64,000 bases of DNA from assembly GCF_900250115.1 (NCBI RefSeq), contig NZ_LT984803.1, forward strand, positions 2,941,583 through 3,005,582, written 5' to 3'. The notes beneath the pieces are model-generated. The model was not told the DNA's origin. It did not search any database and saw only the letters and a list, made by a program, of their open reading frames with translations. Position 1 is the stretch's first letter. Every line of letters starts with the position of its first letter. This document shows, piece by piece, positions 44,625 through 54,343 of this stretch. Made by a program: the position numbers and the translations under genes. The stretch is from Cupriavidus taiwanensis. GTDB taxonomy: Bacteria > Pseudomonadota > Gammaproteobacteria > Burkholderiales > Burkholderiaceae.

Positions 44625-45602
44625 TCAATCAGCTATCGATTCCCCCTCCCCGACCTTTCGTGGCATTCCGCCAGGGGAAAGCAACTCCAGCCGCGCAATA
44701 TCGAAGCGCTCACACTCCGCCTTCAACCACGAAGAGAAAATGGTCACGCGCCGATCCTCAGGATCACGAGAAAGCAGCATGTAGCGCGCCGGCGCGCGAA
44801 CATGCTTGCCGAAGACATCCACCAGCCGCCCGCTCCTGAGCTCGTCGTAGACCAACGCCGTACGTCCCATCGCCACCCCCTGGTGGTTCAATGCCGCGCT
44901 GATGGCAAGGCTCGACAGATTGAATTGCGGCCCCGCCAGATGCGCCATCCATGCCGGATGAAACGCCTCAAGCCATGTGCGCCATTCCACGAACTCGGCT
45001 GCGCCGACCCATGGCGATGCGTCATGCAGCAACTCGACGCCGTCGAGCGACACCCCGTCGGATAGTCCAGGATGCTGCGCCAGATACTCGGGGGTGGCTA
45101 CCGGAATCAGGTACTCGTCCAGCAAGACGTCCGCGTGCAGCTGGCTGTAGCGGACCGGGTCGTAACGCACTGCCACGTCAATGTCTTCCGCTTCCATCGA
45201 TTGCCTGTCCAGGGCCTGGAACTCGGCTTTCAGGCGCACGGACACATCCGGCTGCTCGCGGTGAAACTCGGTCAGGCGCGGCATCAGCCATTGCAGCGCA
45301 AACGACGGCAGGCAATTGACCTGCAACGGCGCGTTTGGCAAGCCGAGCCGCTGGATGGTCTGTTGGATGTCATGCAGTGCGCGCGTCGTGGTCTCGAACA
45401 GCGCCTCGCCCTTTGGCGTCAGTTTCAGGCCCCGCGGCTGGCGCACGAAGAGCATGTAGCCGAGCCGGTCTTCCAGCTGGCGAATCTGCTGGCTCACCGC
45501 GCTTTGGGTGAGGCTCAGGGATTCGGCAGCCTTGGTGAAGCTCAGCAGGCGTCCCGCGGCTTCGAAACAGCGCAGCGCGCCGAGTACAGAGGAGTCGAGC
45601 AT
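44625..45602 (-). CDS. LysR-family regulator (GcvA/DsdC-like)
   Basis: 325 residues. HTH: LGALRCFEAAGRLLSFTKAAESLSLTQSA followed in the next helix by QQIRQLEDRLG, the GcvA-type pattern. It is divergent from the D-serine ammonia-lyase gene, with a T-N11-A palindrome in the 104-nt gap, and so is probably its activator in the manner of DsdC. The effector would be D-serine or a related amino acid. Confidence 0.9.
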   Translation of the reverse strand: MLDSSVLGALRCFEAAGRLLSFTKAAESLSLTQSAVSQQIRQLEDRLGYMLFVRQPRGLKLTPKGEALFETTTRALHDIQQTIQRLGLPNAPLQVNCLPSFALQWLMPRLTEFHREQPDVSVRLKAEFQALDRQSMEAEDIDVAVRYDPVRYSQLHADVLLDEYLIPVATPEYLAQHPGLSDGVSLDGVELLHDASPWVGAAEFVEWRTWLEAFHPAWMAHLAGPQFNLSSLAISAALNHQGVAMGRTALVYDELRSGRLVDVFGKHVRAPARYMLLSRDPEDRRVTIFSSWLKAECERFDIARLELLSPGGMPRKVGEGESIAD

Positions 45603-45607
45603 TGGGA

Positions 45608-45632
45608 TTAGCCAAGCTAATGCATGCGTTAG
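45608..45632. promoter_or_regulatory. LysR box between the GcvA-like regulator and dsdA
   Basis: TTAGCCAAGCTAA (45608-45620) is a perfect T-N11-A palindrome starting 5 nt after the regulator's first base, and CTAATGCATGCGTTAG (45617-45632) forms an overlapping CTAA/TTAG inverted repeat. The site would cover the regulator's own start and lies about 90 nt upstream of dsdA. Confidence 0.6.
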
Positions 45633-45706
45633 AAACGATCGCTATTCTTGCACGACTGCGGCGCCTAGGATCCTCTCCCATAACGCATTCCTTGGAGAAG
45701 GACTTG

Positions 45707-47020
45707 ATGAGCACCCTGCCGATGCCCGCAGAGCTATTAGCGCGACTTCAATCGAGACAGCCGCTGCTTTGGCTGAATCCGAGGCTGGGGCAACCCTTGC
45801 CGGCTTCCGCGCCGTCGACAGAACTTATCGAGGCAGCCGAGGCACGTCTTGCGCGCTGCGCACCGCTCATGGCCACGCTGTTTGCCGAACTGGTGCCGAG
45901 CCATGGGCAAGTGGAATCGCAACTGATGCCTGCCACCGCGCTCCAGCACGCGCTCATTGGCTCCGATGGCGCCGAGGGCGCGTGGTTCATCAAGCGAGAC
46001 GACGAGCTGCCGATTGCCGGTTCCATCAAGGCGCGCGGCGGCTTTCATGAAGTCCTGGCGATTGCCGAGTCCATCGCGATTGAGCATGGCATTCTCGACC
46101 CGAATGGTGATCGCCGCGTGCTCGCGACGGCGGAAGCGCGCGCGCTGTTCTCGCAATACTCGATGACGGTCGGCAGCACCGGCAACCTCGGCTTGAGCAT
46201 CGGCGTAATGGCGGCTGCGCTCGGATTCGATGCGGTGGTGCATATGTCCGCCGACGCCAAAGCGTGGAAGAAGGACCGTCTGCGCAAGCGCGGCGTGCGC
46301 GTCGTTGAACATGAGGGCGACTACGCAGAAGCTGTTGCAGCAGGCCGGGAGCAGGCGTTGGCGGCGCCGCGCTGCCATTTCGTTGATGACGAACGCTCCG
46401 CCCTGCTCTTCTTTGGATACGCCGCCGCAGCCCGTCACCTGGCACGCCAGTTGGCCGAGGCCGGCCGCGTCGTGGATGCCGCGCATCCGCTCTTCGTCTA
46501 CCTCCCCTGCGGTGTCGGCGGCGCGCCCGGTGGCATCACTTTCGGACTCAAGGCTCTGTTCGGCGAACATGTGCACTGCTTCTTTGCCGAGCCCGTGGCC
46601 TCGCCGTGCGTGCTGGTGCAGTTGGCCTCAGGTGCGGACACGCCCGTATCCGTCTACGACATCGGCCTCGATAACCGGACCGATGCCGATGGCCTCGCCG
46701 TCGGACAGGCATCCCATCTGGTCAGCCCGTTGATGGCCTGCCAGCTCGCCGGCGTGTTCACCGTCCCCGACGATCAACTCTACGTTCAGTTGCTCGCGCT
46801 CAAGACGTCGATGGGCGTGGAAGTCGAACCTTCAGCGGCGGCCGGCATAGGTGGCCCAGGCTGGTTGGGCGGCTCAGCCGAAGGCCAGGCGTATGTACGC
46901 GATCACGGGCTCGACATGCGCGATGCAACGCATGTGATCTGGGCCACCGGTGGTTCGCTGGTTCCGAGTGATGAGCTTCGCAGGTTCCAGGCTTACGCGG
47001 AGACGCTGGCAGGCCGTTAG
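45707..47020 (+). CDS. dsdA: D-serine ammonia-lyase
   Basis: 437 residues from ATG 45707, with GGAGAAGG at ribosome-binding distance; the frame is open to 45602 without support. The PLP lysine is Lys108 in AGSIKARGG, the phosphate loop is VGSTGNLGLSIG, and GVGGAPGG follows in the C-terminal half. It converts D-serine to pyruvate and ammonia, for detoxification or as a nutrient route. No D-serine permease is adjacent. The length agrees with known DsdA. Confidence 0.95.
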   Translation: MSTLPMPAELLARLQSRQPLLWLNPRLGQPLPASAPSTELIEAAEARLARCAPLMATLFAELVPSHGQVESQLMPATALQHALIGSDGAEGAWFIKRDDELPIAGSIKARGGFHEVLAIAESIAIEHGILDPNGDRRVLATAEARALFSQYSMTVGSTGNLGLSIGVMAAALGFDAVVHMSADAKAWKKDRLRKRGVRVVEHEGDYAEAVAAGREQALAAPRCHFVDDERSALLFFGYAAAARHLARQLAEAGRVVDAAHPLFVYLPCGVGGAPGGITFGLKALFGEHVHCFFAEPVASPCVLVQLASGADTPVSVYDIGLDNRTDADGLAVGQASHLVSPLMACQLAGVFTVPDDQLYVQLLALKTSMGVEVEPSAAAGIGGPGWLGGSAEGQAYVRDHGLDMRDATHVIWATGGSLVPSDELRRFQAYAETLAGR

Positions 47021-47190
47021 TCTGGCGCGATGAAATAGATCGGTCCCTTTCGTCTGGTCGCCTTTCGTCTATGGGACGTGCACTCATTGGTAGTCGCTAG
47101 CGGAAGTGTTGTTGCTTAGCCTAATCAATGGTGCTGAACACACCGCTTACAGCGACTCAGCCACGCTCGACAGTCCGTGGTTCTTTGCGT

Positions 47191-47255
47191 CCATAGCTCT
47201 CGCTATGGCCGGGTAACGCGCAGTCATACAAGACCCGCAAGGGGAAAACTGCGGG
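47191..47255 (+). promoter_or_regulatory. Structured leader upstream of the SymE-like gene
   Basis: Two hairpins are visible: CCATAGC-TCTC-GCTATGG (47191-47208) and CCCGCA-N10-TGCGGG (47234-47255). They lie 75-139 nt before the SymE-like start, where SymE loci carry an antisense RNA (SymR) overlapping the mRNA leader. No antisense promoter was identified by eye. The rest of the 309-nt gap after dsdA shows nothing that I can name. Confidence 0.4.
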
Positions 47256-47329
47256 CCGTCTGTGAGCGGTGTTCAAGTGCCTGGCCGCCCTATGAACAGG
47301 GCGAAGTAACAATCTCACAGGAGTTGGCT

Positions 47330-47545
47330 ATGGCGAAAGGATCTGCTGGTGCGCAGGTACGCACCATCAAGGCTGGGCGCACTTTTTACCCGGTTGCTGC
47401 AGGCAGCAATAATAGATTTTCTGAGCTACGGGCAATCCCTTGGATTCGATTGCGTGGTATTTGGCTGGAGAGAGCTGGTTTCAGCGTTGGACAGCTACTG
47501 AAAGTTCAGGTAGGCCACAAAAAGGTCGTGATTTCCGTAGAGTGA
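47330..47545 (+). CDS. SymE-family type I toxin-like protein
   Basis: 71 residues from ATG 47330, preceded by CACAGGAG. The C-terminal half IPWIRLRGIWLERAGFSVGQLLKV matches the SymE toxin domain, which has an AbrB-type swapped-hairpin fold and acts as an SOS-induced RNA cleaver or nucleoid-condensing protein. The N-terminal 25 residues are basic and unstructured. Size is smaller than the E. coli protein (about 113 residues) but usual for Burkholderiales copies. Confidence 0.82.
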   Translation: MAKGSAGAQVRTIKAGRTFYPVAAGSNNRFSELRAIPWIRLRGIWLERAGFSVGQLLKVQVGHKKVVISVE

Positions 47546-47809
47546 GGCACGCGGCGAGGTTGGTGGGAATCAACGGAACGGCTCCTACCGACCCTTCTGC
47601 GCCGTTCGAATCTTCCTCAACACGATGACGGCTATCCGAGTCCAACGGTCATCCGCCCTAATGCTGCTTCGGTAGACGGTCGCCATTTCAGTCATTCGGC
47701 AATCAGCGCGCCAACGGCAGAAAAGGCCAAGCAGCTATCACCGGTTGCCATGCCTACGGCCGCCTACCACCGCGGATTCAGCCGACCACTATCCGAAATT
47801 ACCCTGTAC

Positions 47810-48268
47810 TCATACTTGTCCGGCGCCATCACCCGGCCACTGCCTCCATTTCCGCCCTGCGCCCCTCCGTAAGGCCGTCCAATACATGACCCGAAGTTCC
47901 GAAGACAACTCCGCCTCTTCGATCCTGCATCCAGGTGGGAAGCCGCTCAAGTCAATGCCAAGTTCCACCGCCGCAGCTAGACAGATCACCATGCGCCTCG
48001 GGCACGCTGAACGCATCTCCGCGCGATAGAGGAAGAGCAGCGCGGCCTGGTAGCCGATACCGTGACGCCTGGACAGGTGCCGAGCCTGCCGTGCTGTAGT
48101 ACCGCGCCAGTCACGCATCTCGCGCAAGATGTCGCCAAGGCGGTCGATCAACCGGTCTTCGCTCCCAATGCGATGCCGGACACGAGTCTTCTGCTCCGCC
48201 ACGACCGGGCGCTCTCGGATATCCCGAATGTGGAGAGCAGGCTCGGCCGGCCACCGAAACACATTCAC
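47810..48268 (-). CDS. Hypothetical protein downstream of the acyl-CoA synthetase
   Basis: 152 residues if started at GTG 48268, 9 nt after the synthetase stop on the same strand. No family is recognised. The central part reads like a real soluble protein (RHRIGSEDRLIDRLGDILRE, RHGIGYQAALLFLYRAEMRS, RRMVICLAAAVELGIDLSGF). There is no convincing ribosome binding site and the frame overlaps nothing else. Between the SymE-like gene and this ORF (47546-47809) I see no other gene. Confidence 0.35.
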   Translation of the reverse strand: MNVFRWPAEPALHIRDIRERPVVAEQKTRVRHRIGSEDRLIDRLGDILREMRDWRGTTARQARHLSRRHGIGYQAALLFLYRAEMRSACPRRMVICLAAAVELGIDLSGFPPGCRIEEAELSSELRVMYWTALRRGAGRKWRQWPGDGAGQV

Positions 48269-48276
48269 GGGGGAAC

Positions 48277-49931
48277 TCACGCCTGTACGTGGCCGGGCCA
48301 GGGAGCGCCGGAGCTTGCTCGTTGCCTGAGGAGGAACTTCTGGATCTTGCCGGTCGACGTCCTGGGAAGGTGGCCGATGACTACTTTCTTCGGCGCCTTG
48401 AAGTGCGCCAAATGGGCGCGGCAATGTTCGATCAGTTCGCGCTCGCCGACCCTGGCGCCATCGACGACTTCGACAAAGGCGCATGGCGTCTCCCCCCAAC
48501 GCTCGTCCGGCTGGGCGACGACGGCTGCCACGCGCACCGCAGGGTGCCGGTAGAGCACCTCTTCAACCTCCAGTGAGTTGATATTCTCTCCGCCCGAAAT
48601 GATGACGTCCTTGGAACGGTCCCGGATCTGTACATAGCCATCCGGGCAGACGACTGCGAGGTCACCCGAGTGGAACCAGCCGCCGGCAAAAGCTTCCGCC
48701 GTGGCCTCGGGGTTCTTCAGGTAGCCCTTCATCGTCATGTTGCCGCGGAACATGACTTCGCCGATGGTCTTCCCGTCCCACGGCACCGGCACAAGGGTTT
48801 CGGGATGCAGCACGGCCATGCCTTCCTGTGCGGTGTAGCGGACGCCTTGCCGTCCTTTTCGTTCCGCCAGCGCACCGATGCCGAGTTCCTCCCATTCGGG
48901 CTGCTCCACGCAAACCGCCGCGGGGCCGTAGACCTCAGTCAGCCCGTAGATCTGGGTGATCCTGATCCCCATGCGCATCAGGCCTTCGATCACCGGGATC
49001 GGCGGGGGGCGCCGCCGATGAGTCCGTGGACCGGATGGTCGATGCCCGCCTTCCACGCTTCGGGTGCGTGGGCAAGCATCGCATGCACGATCGGCGCCCC
49101 GCAGTAGTGCGTGACCTGGCACTCGCGAATCGCATCGAGCACGGCGGCGGCCTCCACCCGCCGCAGGCAGACGCTGGTACCGGCGTTGGCAGCCAGCGTC
49201 CAGGCGAAGCACCAGCCATTGCAGTGGAACAGCGGCAGCGTCCACAGGAAAACGGGGTGCCGGGGCATGCCCCAGTCGAGCATGTTCGACAGCGCAGCCA
49301 GATAGGCGCCGCGATGGTGGTAGACCACGCCCTTTGGGTTGCCTGTGGTGCCGGAGGTATAGTTGAGGGCGATGGCCTGCCATTCGTCGACGGGCTCGCC
49401 GCCCTCCCAGTGCGGATCGCCCCCGGCCAGGAAGCCCTCGTATTCGATCTCCGCCAGCCTGCGGCCCGCTTCGACGGCGGGATCGACGATGTCGATCACC
49501 AGCGGCTTGTTGTCGAGCAGCGCCAGTGCGGCTTCGACTACGTCAGCGTACTCCGTGTCGGTGACCAGCACCTTTGCATCCGCGTGCCTGAGCATGAAGG
49601 CGATGGCGGCCGCGTCCAAGCGCACGTTCAACGTGTTCAGCATGGCGCCGCTCATGGGCACGCCGAAATGCATCTCCAGCATCTCCGGCGTGTTGGCGGC
49701 CATCACGGCCACCGTATCGCCAGTCATGACGCCGGCAGCCACCAGCGCCGACGCGAGGCGGCGGCTGCGTTCCAGCATTGCCCGCCAGCTCGTGCGGCGC
49801 TCGCCGTAGACGATGGCTGTACGCTCAGGGTAGACCTCGGCCGTCCTGCGCAGGAAGGAGATCGGCGTCAGGGGCAAGAAGTTGACCGGGCTGCGCTCCA
49901 GCCCATCCGCGCTGTGTTCGACGTGTTCCAT
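48277..49931 (-). pseudogene. AMP-forming acyl-CoA synthetase, broken by a one-base frameshift
   Basis: From ATG 49931 (GAGGCAATCC upstream) the first frame encodes MEHVEHSADGLERSP, the AMP-binding motif NYTSGTTGNPKGVVYHHRG and LFHCNGWCFAWTLAANAG, ending after HGLIGGAP. The second frame continues PPIPVIEGLMRMGIRITQIYGLTE, the hinge DRSKDVIISGGENINSLEVEE and the catalytic lysine RTSTGKIQKFLLR. One extra base in the six-G run at 49004-49009 (six C on the coding strand) joins them into a protein of about 552 residues. It would activate an acyl acid for the coupled acyl-CoA dehydrogenase. Homopolymer position suggests possible sequencing error. Confidence 0.85.
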
Positions 49932-49959
49932 GGATTGCCTCACTGGCTGCAGCCTTGCG

Positions 49960-51102
49960 TCAGTGCATTACGTCGCGGGAGATGATCATCCGCTGGATCT
50001 CGGAGGTCCCCTCAACGATCTCGAGCACCTTGGCATCCCCGAACGCGCGCGATACCGCGTACTCCGTCATGATCCCGTTGCCGCCGTGGATCTGCACGGC
50101 CTGATGGGCCGCCTCCATGGCCTTCTCGGTTGCGAAGAGCTTTGCCATCGAGGCCTGCCGATCGTAGGGCCGGCCCTCGTCCTTGGCCACCGCGGCGTCG
50201 TAGAGCATCAGGCGGGCAGCGTGCGCGTGGGTCGCCATGTCGGCCAGCTTGAACTGCAGCGACTGGAACTGGTTGAGCGTCTTGCCAAACGCTGTGCGCT
50301 CGCTCATGTAGCGGATGGAGCGTTCCAGCGAGCCCTCCAGGATGCCCAGGCCCAGCGTTCCGATCAGGATGCGGCCGGTGCTCACCTGTGACAGGGTCTG
50401 TCTAAGGCCGGCCCCGAGCTCGCCGAGCAGGTGCTCGGCAGGAATGGTGCAGTCCTCGAAGAACAGCTCGAATGTGGTCGATCCGCGCCAGCCGATCTTG
50501 TGAAGCTTCTTGCCATGGCTGAAGCCGGGCGTACCGTTCGGCACGATGAAGTTCGAAATCTCCTTGCGGCCGTCGGGCCGGGTTCCAGTCACCGCCGCAA
50601 TGACGATCGGGCCGGTGATCTCGGAACCCGAGTTGCTGATGAAGGTCTTGGCGCCATTGACGACCCAGCAGCCATCCTTCAGCACGGCGCGGGTCTGGAT
50701 ATTCGCAGCGTCGGAACCGGCGTTCGGCTCTGTCAGGCCGATGCAGCCGACCTGCGTGCCCGTCAGGATCGGCCGCAGGAACCGCGCCTTCTGACCGTCG
50801 GTGCCGTAGTTGTTGAGCAGGCTGGCCGCTGTCGAATTGGCCATGATGGCTACCGCCACGGCGCAGTCGACGCGGGCGATCTCTTCCAGCGCAATGGCGA
50901 AGCCAAGCCAGTCGCCACCGCTGCCTCCCCAGGCTTCGGGGTAGGGCAGCCCGATATAGCCCAGTTCGCCGGCCCGGCGCCAGATCTCGTAGGGAAAACT
51001 CTCCTCTTCCCACAACCGGTGGGCGACCGGTGCGATCTCTTCCTCGGCGAAGCGGCGCACCGCCTCGCGGATCATCTCGTGGTGTTCTGCGATGTATGAC
51101 AT
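49960..51102 (-). CDS. Acyl-CoA dehydrogenase
   Basis: 380 residues from ATG 51102 with GAGGAGA upstream. Signatures are CIGLTEPNAGSDAANIQTRA and, near the C-terminus, QIHGGNGIMTEYAVSRAFGDAKVLEIVEGTSEIQRMIISRDV, which contains the usual catalytic-base glutamate region. It oxidises an acyl-CoA to a 2-enoyl-CoA with FAD, passing electrons to ETF. It lies in a minus-strand operon with the CoA-transferase, MaoC hydratase, alcohol dehydrogenase and acyl-CoA synthetase. Confidence 0.95.
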   Translation of the reverse strand: MSYIAEHHEMIREAVRRFAEEEIAPVAHRLWEEESFPYEIWRRAGELGYIGLPYPEAWGGSGGDWLGFAIALEEIARVDCAVAVAIMANSTAASLLNNYGTDGQKARFLRPILTGTQVGCIGLTEPNAGSDAANIQTRAVLKDGCWVVNGAKTFISNSGSEITGPIVIAAVTGTRPDGRKEISNFIVPNGTPGFSHGKKLHKIGWRGSTTFELFFEDCTIPAEHLLGELGAGLRQTLSQVSTGRILIGTLGLGILEGSLERSIRYMSERTAFGKTLNQFQSLQFKLADMATHAHAARLMLYDAAVAKDEGRPYDRQASMAKLFATEKAMEAAHQAVQIHGGNGIMTEYAVSRAFGDAKVLEIVEGTSEIQRMIISRDVMH

Positions 51103-51113
51103 CGTCTTTCTCC

Positions 51114-52244
51114 TCAATATGATTCCTGCAGCATCGCCAAGTAGTCGTCGACCGTGGCAGTGCGGGGATTGGTGGCGTGGCAGTGGTCCTTTGTGGCGGC
51201 GACCGCGATGTCCTCCAACACGTCACGCGGCACGCCCATGACGCCGAGACCAGCCGGCAAGCCGAGACGGGCGTTGAGTTCGCTGATGGCCTGAGCCGGG
51301 TTCCCGCCGGCGGGCAGGCCCATGGCCTGTACCAGTGCGGCCTGCTTGGCTTGGGTCGCCGGCTTGTTGAAGCGCAGCACGGCCGGCAGCAGCACGGCGT
51401 TCAGCGTGCCGTGGTGCAACGAGACGCCGGGCACCGCGCCCAGCGGGTGCGACAGGGCATGCACCGCACCCAGCCCCTTCTGGAAGGCCAGCGCGCCTTC
51501 CATGGCGGCCATCATCATGTTCCAGCGCGCGTCGCGGTCGCAGCCGTCCGCGGTGGCCTTGCCAATATTGGCTAGGCCGCGGCGCAGGCCGTCCAGGGCG
51601 ATCGCTTCGGCGGGCGGGTTGATGGCCGGCGACAGGAAGGTCTCGATGCAGTGGGCGATGGCGTCCATGCCGGTCGCGGCGGTCAGGGCCGGCGGCAGGC
51701 CCAGCGTCAGTTCCGGGTCGCAGATGGCGAGCTTCGGCAGCAGGAACGGACTAAGGAGGCCGAGCTTGCGGCCGGACTCCATGACGATGACCGCGCCCCG
51801 GCCCACTTCGCTGCCGGTACCCGCAGTTGTCGGGATGGCCACCAGCGGGGCGGCCCGGCTAGTGATCCGGCTCGCACCGCCTTCCACCGCCGCGTAGGTC
51901 TGCAGCGGTGCCGGGTGGGTCGCCAGCAGCGCGGTGGCCTTGCCCAGGTCGATGGGCGACCCGCCGCCCACGGCCACGATGCCGTCGCAGCCGTTGCCGA
52001 GGTAAAGGCCGGTCGCCGCGGACACGGCGGCTTCCGTCGGGTTGGGTGGGGTGTCCTCGAAGACGGTGGGAGAGCAATCCGGGCCCAGGGCGTCGAGCAC
52101 CTTGTCGGCGATACCGGCGGCGCGGATGCCGCGATCGGTGACGATCAGCGGTCGCTGGATGCCCAGGCGCTGCAGCTCGGCCCCCAGCATCCGGATGGCG
52201 CCGAAGTCGATGTGGACGGTAGTCAGGTAGTTGATGACAGCCAT
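51114..52244 (-). CDS. Iron-containing (type III) alcohol dehydrogenase
   Basis: 376 residues from ATG 52244 with GAGGAAAA upstream. The NAD-binding segment VAVGGGSPIDLGKATALLAT, the IPTTAGTGSEVGRGAVI block and the iron ligands around AATGMDAIAHCIETFLSP and AVHALSHPLGAVPGVSLHHG are present. Related enzymes act on 4-hydroxybutyrate, lactaldehyde or 1,3-propanediol; the substrate here is open. It is 26 nt after the CoA-transferase gene and 11 nt before the acyl-CoA dehydrogenase gene. Confidence 0.94.
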   Translation of the reverse strand: MAVINYLTTVHIDFGAIRMLGAELQRLGIQRPLIVTDRGIRAAGIADKVLDALGPDCSPTVFEDTPPNPTEAAVSAATGLYLGNGCDGIVAVGGGSPIDLGKATALLATHPAPLQTYAAVEGGASRITSRAAPLVAIPTTAGTGSEVGRGAVIVMESGRKLGLLSPFLLPKLAICDPELTLGLPPALTAATGMDAIAHCIETFLSPAINPPAEAIALDGLRRGLANIGKATADGCDRDARWNMMMAAMEGALAFQKGLGAVHALSHPLGAVPGVSLHHGTLNAVLLPAVLRFNKPATQAKQAALVQAMGLPAGGNPAQAISELNARLGLPAGLGVMGVPRDVLEDIAVAATKDHCHATNPRTATVDDYLAMLQESY

Positions 52245-52270
52245 GTTTTCCTCGTAGATATGTCGATGCG

Positions 52271-53839
52271 TCAGGCGCGGAACAGCGTCGGGTCCATGCG
52301 CGGAAGCGGCTCCGCCACGCGCACCGGCGGGAAGGCCATCAGGTCCAGTACCTGCGACCTGACGTCGATGCCGGGCGCAACCTCCTCCAGCACCAGTCCG
52401 TCTGGCGCCACCGAGAAGACTGCGCGCTCGGTGATGACCTTGGCCTCCTGACCGCGCTCGGCCACGTTGCGCCCCAGTGGATAGGTGATCTCGTCCACGC
52501 GCTCGACGAACTTGCGCACGCTCCCCTCGCGCCCGACCGACAGGAAGCCGTCGGTGGTGTCGGCGGCGAGGCCGCCGGTGGTGAAGGTGCCGGTGAACAG
52601 CAGCTTGCGCGCGTTGTAGGCGATGTCGATGAAGCCGCCCGGCCCCGGATTGGCCGCGCCGAAGCGGCTGACGTTGATGTTCCCGGCCCGGTCGAACTGG
52701 GCAAAGGCCAGCGCCGCCATCGGGCAGTTGCCGCCGTCGATGAAGTCGAACTGCGACGGGCCGTCGATCAAGGCCTCCGGATACTTGTTGGCGGAGAATT
52801 GCCAGCCGCTCATCACGACGCCGCCGAAGGGGCCGTGCTCGGTGGTAAAGCTGTAGCGATGCAGGCCGCCGTCGGCGAACAGGCCGTCTTCCATCATCAC
52901 CGTGGGCACATCGGACGAAGCGCCGAAGCCGAAGATGCTGACTTCGCCGGGCCTGATTTCCCGGGCCGCCCGCCGGGCGATCACCTTGTCGGCGCCGGGC
53001 GTCAGGCGGTCCGAGGCGCGGCCGTCGAAAAGCTGGCCGCCGAGATAGGCATCGTCGTACCGGATGTCGGTGGTCATCATGGCGTCGGGTTCCACCACGA
53101 CGCGATCCACCAGCACGCCGGGAATCCGCACCGCGTGCGCCGGCCGGGCGTGGCGCGGCACCAGCTTGCGCACCTGTGCGATCACGGTGCCGCCTGACGC
53201 CTTCACCGCCAGCGCCATGGCCAGTGCGCACGACGTGATCGGCTCATCCTCGAAGCTCAGGTTGCCGTCCTCGTCGGCACTTGTGGCGCGCAGGAACCCC
53301 ACGTCGAGCGGCCAACTCGGATAGAACAGGTATTCCTTGCCGTCCAGCTCCTGCACCCGCACCAGGTCGTCGGTGGCGCGCGCCGTATACTTGCCGCCCT
53401 GCTGGCGCGGGTCGATGTAGGAGCCGAGGCCGATGCGGGTCAGGTAGCCTGGGCTGCGCCGGGCGACTTCGCGCAGCCAGTGCATGGTGGCGCCGATCGG
53501 CCAGCAGTAGGCTTCCACCCGATTCTCGCGGATCAGGCGCATGAACTCCGGGCGCTTGCCGGTGGCCGGATTCACCGCATTGGTAAAGTTGCCCGACACG
53601 ATCCGCTTCATCAGCCCTTCGACGGCCACGTGATCCATGCCGCGGATGCCAATGCCGTCGCCGACACTGACCGGGAAGAAGAACGTCAGGTCACGAGGCG
53701 ACCCAGTCTCGTGGAAGCGTTGCGCCAGCGCCTGGAACAACGCGTCCGGCGTCAGCCAGCCGATCACGCCGACGCTGCCCACGCTCTGACCGGGCCGGAT
53801 ATCCGAAACGGCCTGCGCCGCAGTGCAGATCTTGCTCAT
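52271..53839 (-). CDS. Acyl-CoA:acid CoA-transferase (propionate/acetoacetate CoA-transferase type)
   Basis: 522 residues from ATG 53839. The N-terminal half begins MSKICTAAQAVSDIRPGQSV, and the C-terminal half has GFGASSDVPTVMMEDGL followed by FTTEHGPFGGVVMSGWQF, in which Glu334 is the probable covalent-thioester glutamate. FIDGGNCPMAALAFAQFDRAGNINVS is typical of the fused alpha-beta class I enzymes. It moves CoA onto a short acid so that the other enzymes of the operon can act on it. The upstream neighbour is a MaoC hydratase. Confidence 0.92.
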   Translation of the reverse strand: MSKICTAAQAVSDIRPGQSVGSVGVIGWLTPDALFQALAQRFHETGSPRDLTFFFPVSVGDGIGIRGMDHVAVEGLMKRIVSGNFTNAVNPATGKRPEFMRLIRENRVEAYCWPIGATMHWLREVARRSPGYLTRIGLGSYIDPRQQGGKYTARATDDLVRVQELDGKEYLFYPSWPLDVGFLRATSADEDGNLSFEDEPITSCALAMALAVKASGGTVIAQVRKLVPRHARPAHAVRIPGVLVDRVVVEPDAMMTTDIRYDDAYLGGQLFDGRASDRLTPGADKVIARRAAREIRPGEVSIFGFGASSDVPTVMMEDGLFADGGLHRYSFTTEHGPFGGVVMSGWQFSANKYPEALIDGPSQFDFIDGGNCPMAALAFAQFDRAGNINVSRFGAANPGPGGFIDIAYNARKLLFTGTFTTGGLAADTTDGFLSVGREGSVRKFVERVDEITYPLGRNVAERGQEAKVITERAVFSVAPDGLVLEEVAPGIDVRSQVLDLMAFPPVRVAEPLPRMDPTLFRA

Positions 53840-53876
53840 GCGATCTCTCACCTTCCTCGTCGCTCGCAGCCCGGGC

Positions 53877-54317
53877 TCAGGCCTGGAAATGGATGATGTG
53901 GGTGCCGACGCAGACCGTCTCGCCCCGCTGGTTGAGTAGCGTCGCCTCGGCCCACAGGCGCTTCTTCTCGTCGTCGGCGCGGGCAATGCGGTAGTTCACG
54001 GTAAGGGTGTCGCCGATGCGCACGGGCTTGGTGAAGCGCACGTTGTCGTAGCCGTAGGAGACCGCCGGGCGCTGGATCATGTCGAGATACTTGGTCACGG
54101 CGCCGGCGATGAAACCGACCATCATGGCGCCCTGCGCGATGCGGCCGCCGAAGCCCATGCGCTTGCAGTATTCGTCGTCCATGTGGTTGGGGTGGTTGTC
54201 ACCGCTGATGCCGGCGAATGCATAGATGTCGTACTCGCCGAGGGTGCGGGTGTAACTGGTGTGCGTGCCAATAAGGGTGGATACGTTGCCTTCGTGCGGG
54301 ATCTTGATGTCAGACAC
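53877..54317 (-). CDS. MaoC-family (R)-specific enoyl-CoA hydratase
   Basis: 146 residues. The catalytic dyad motif is GDNHPNHMDDEYCKRMGFGGRIAQG (Asp and His in the GDxxPxH pattern), the hallmark of hotdog-fold hydratase 2. It hydrates a trans-2-enoyl-CoA to the (R)-3-hydroxyacyl-CoA, or acts in reverse. Second gene of the catabolic operon, 26 nt after the GH88-like gene. Confidence 0.92.
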   Translation of the reverse strand: MSDIKIPHEGNVSTLIGTHTSYTRTLGEYDIYAFAGISGDNHPNHMDDEYCKRMGFGGRIAQGAMMVGFIAGAVTKYLDMIQRPAVSYGYDNVRFTKPVRIGDTLTVNYRIARADDEKKRLWAEATLLNQRGETVCVGTHIIHFQA

Positions 54318-54343
54318 TTGGTTTCTCCGGGAGTGGGTTGGGT

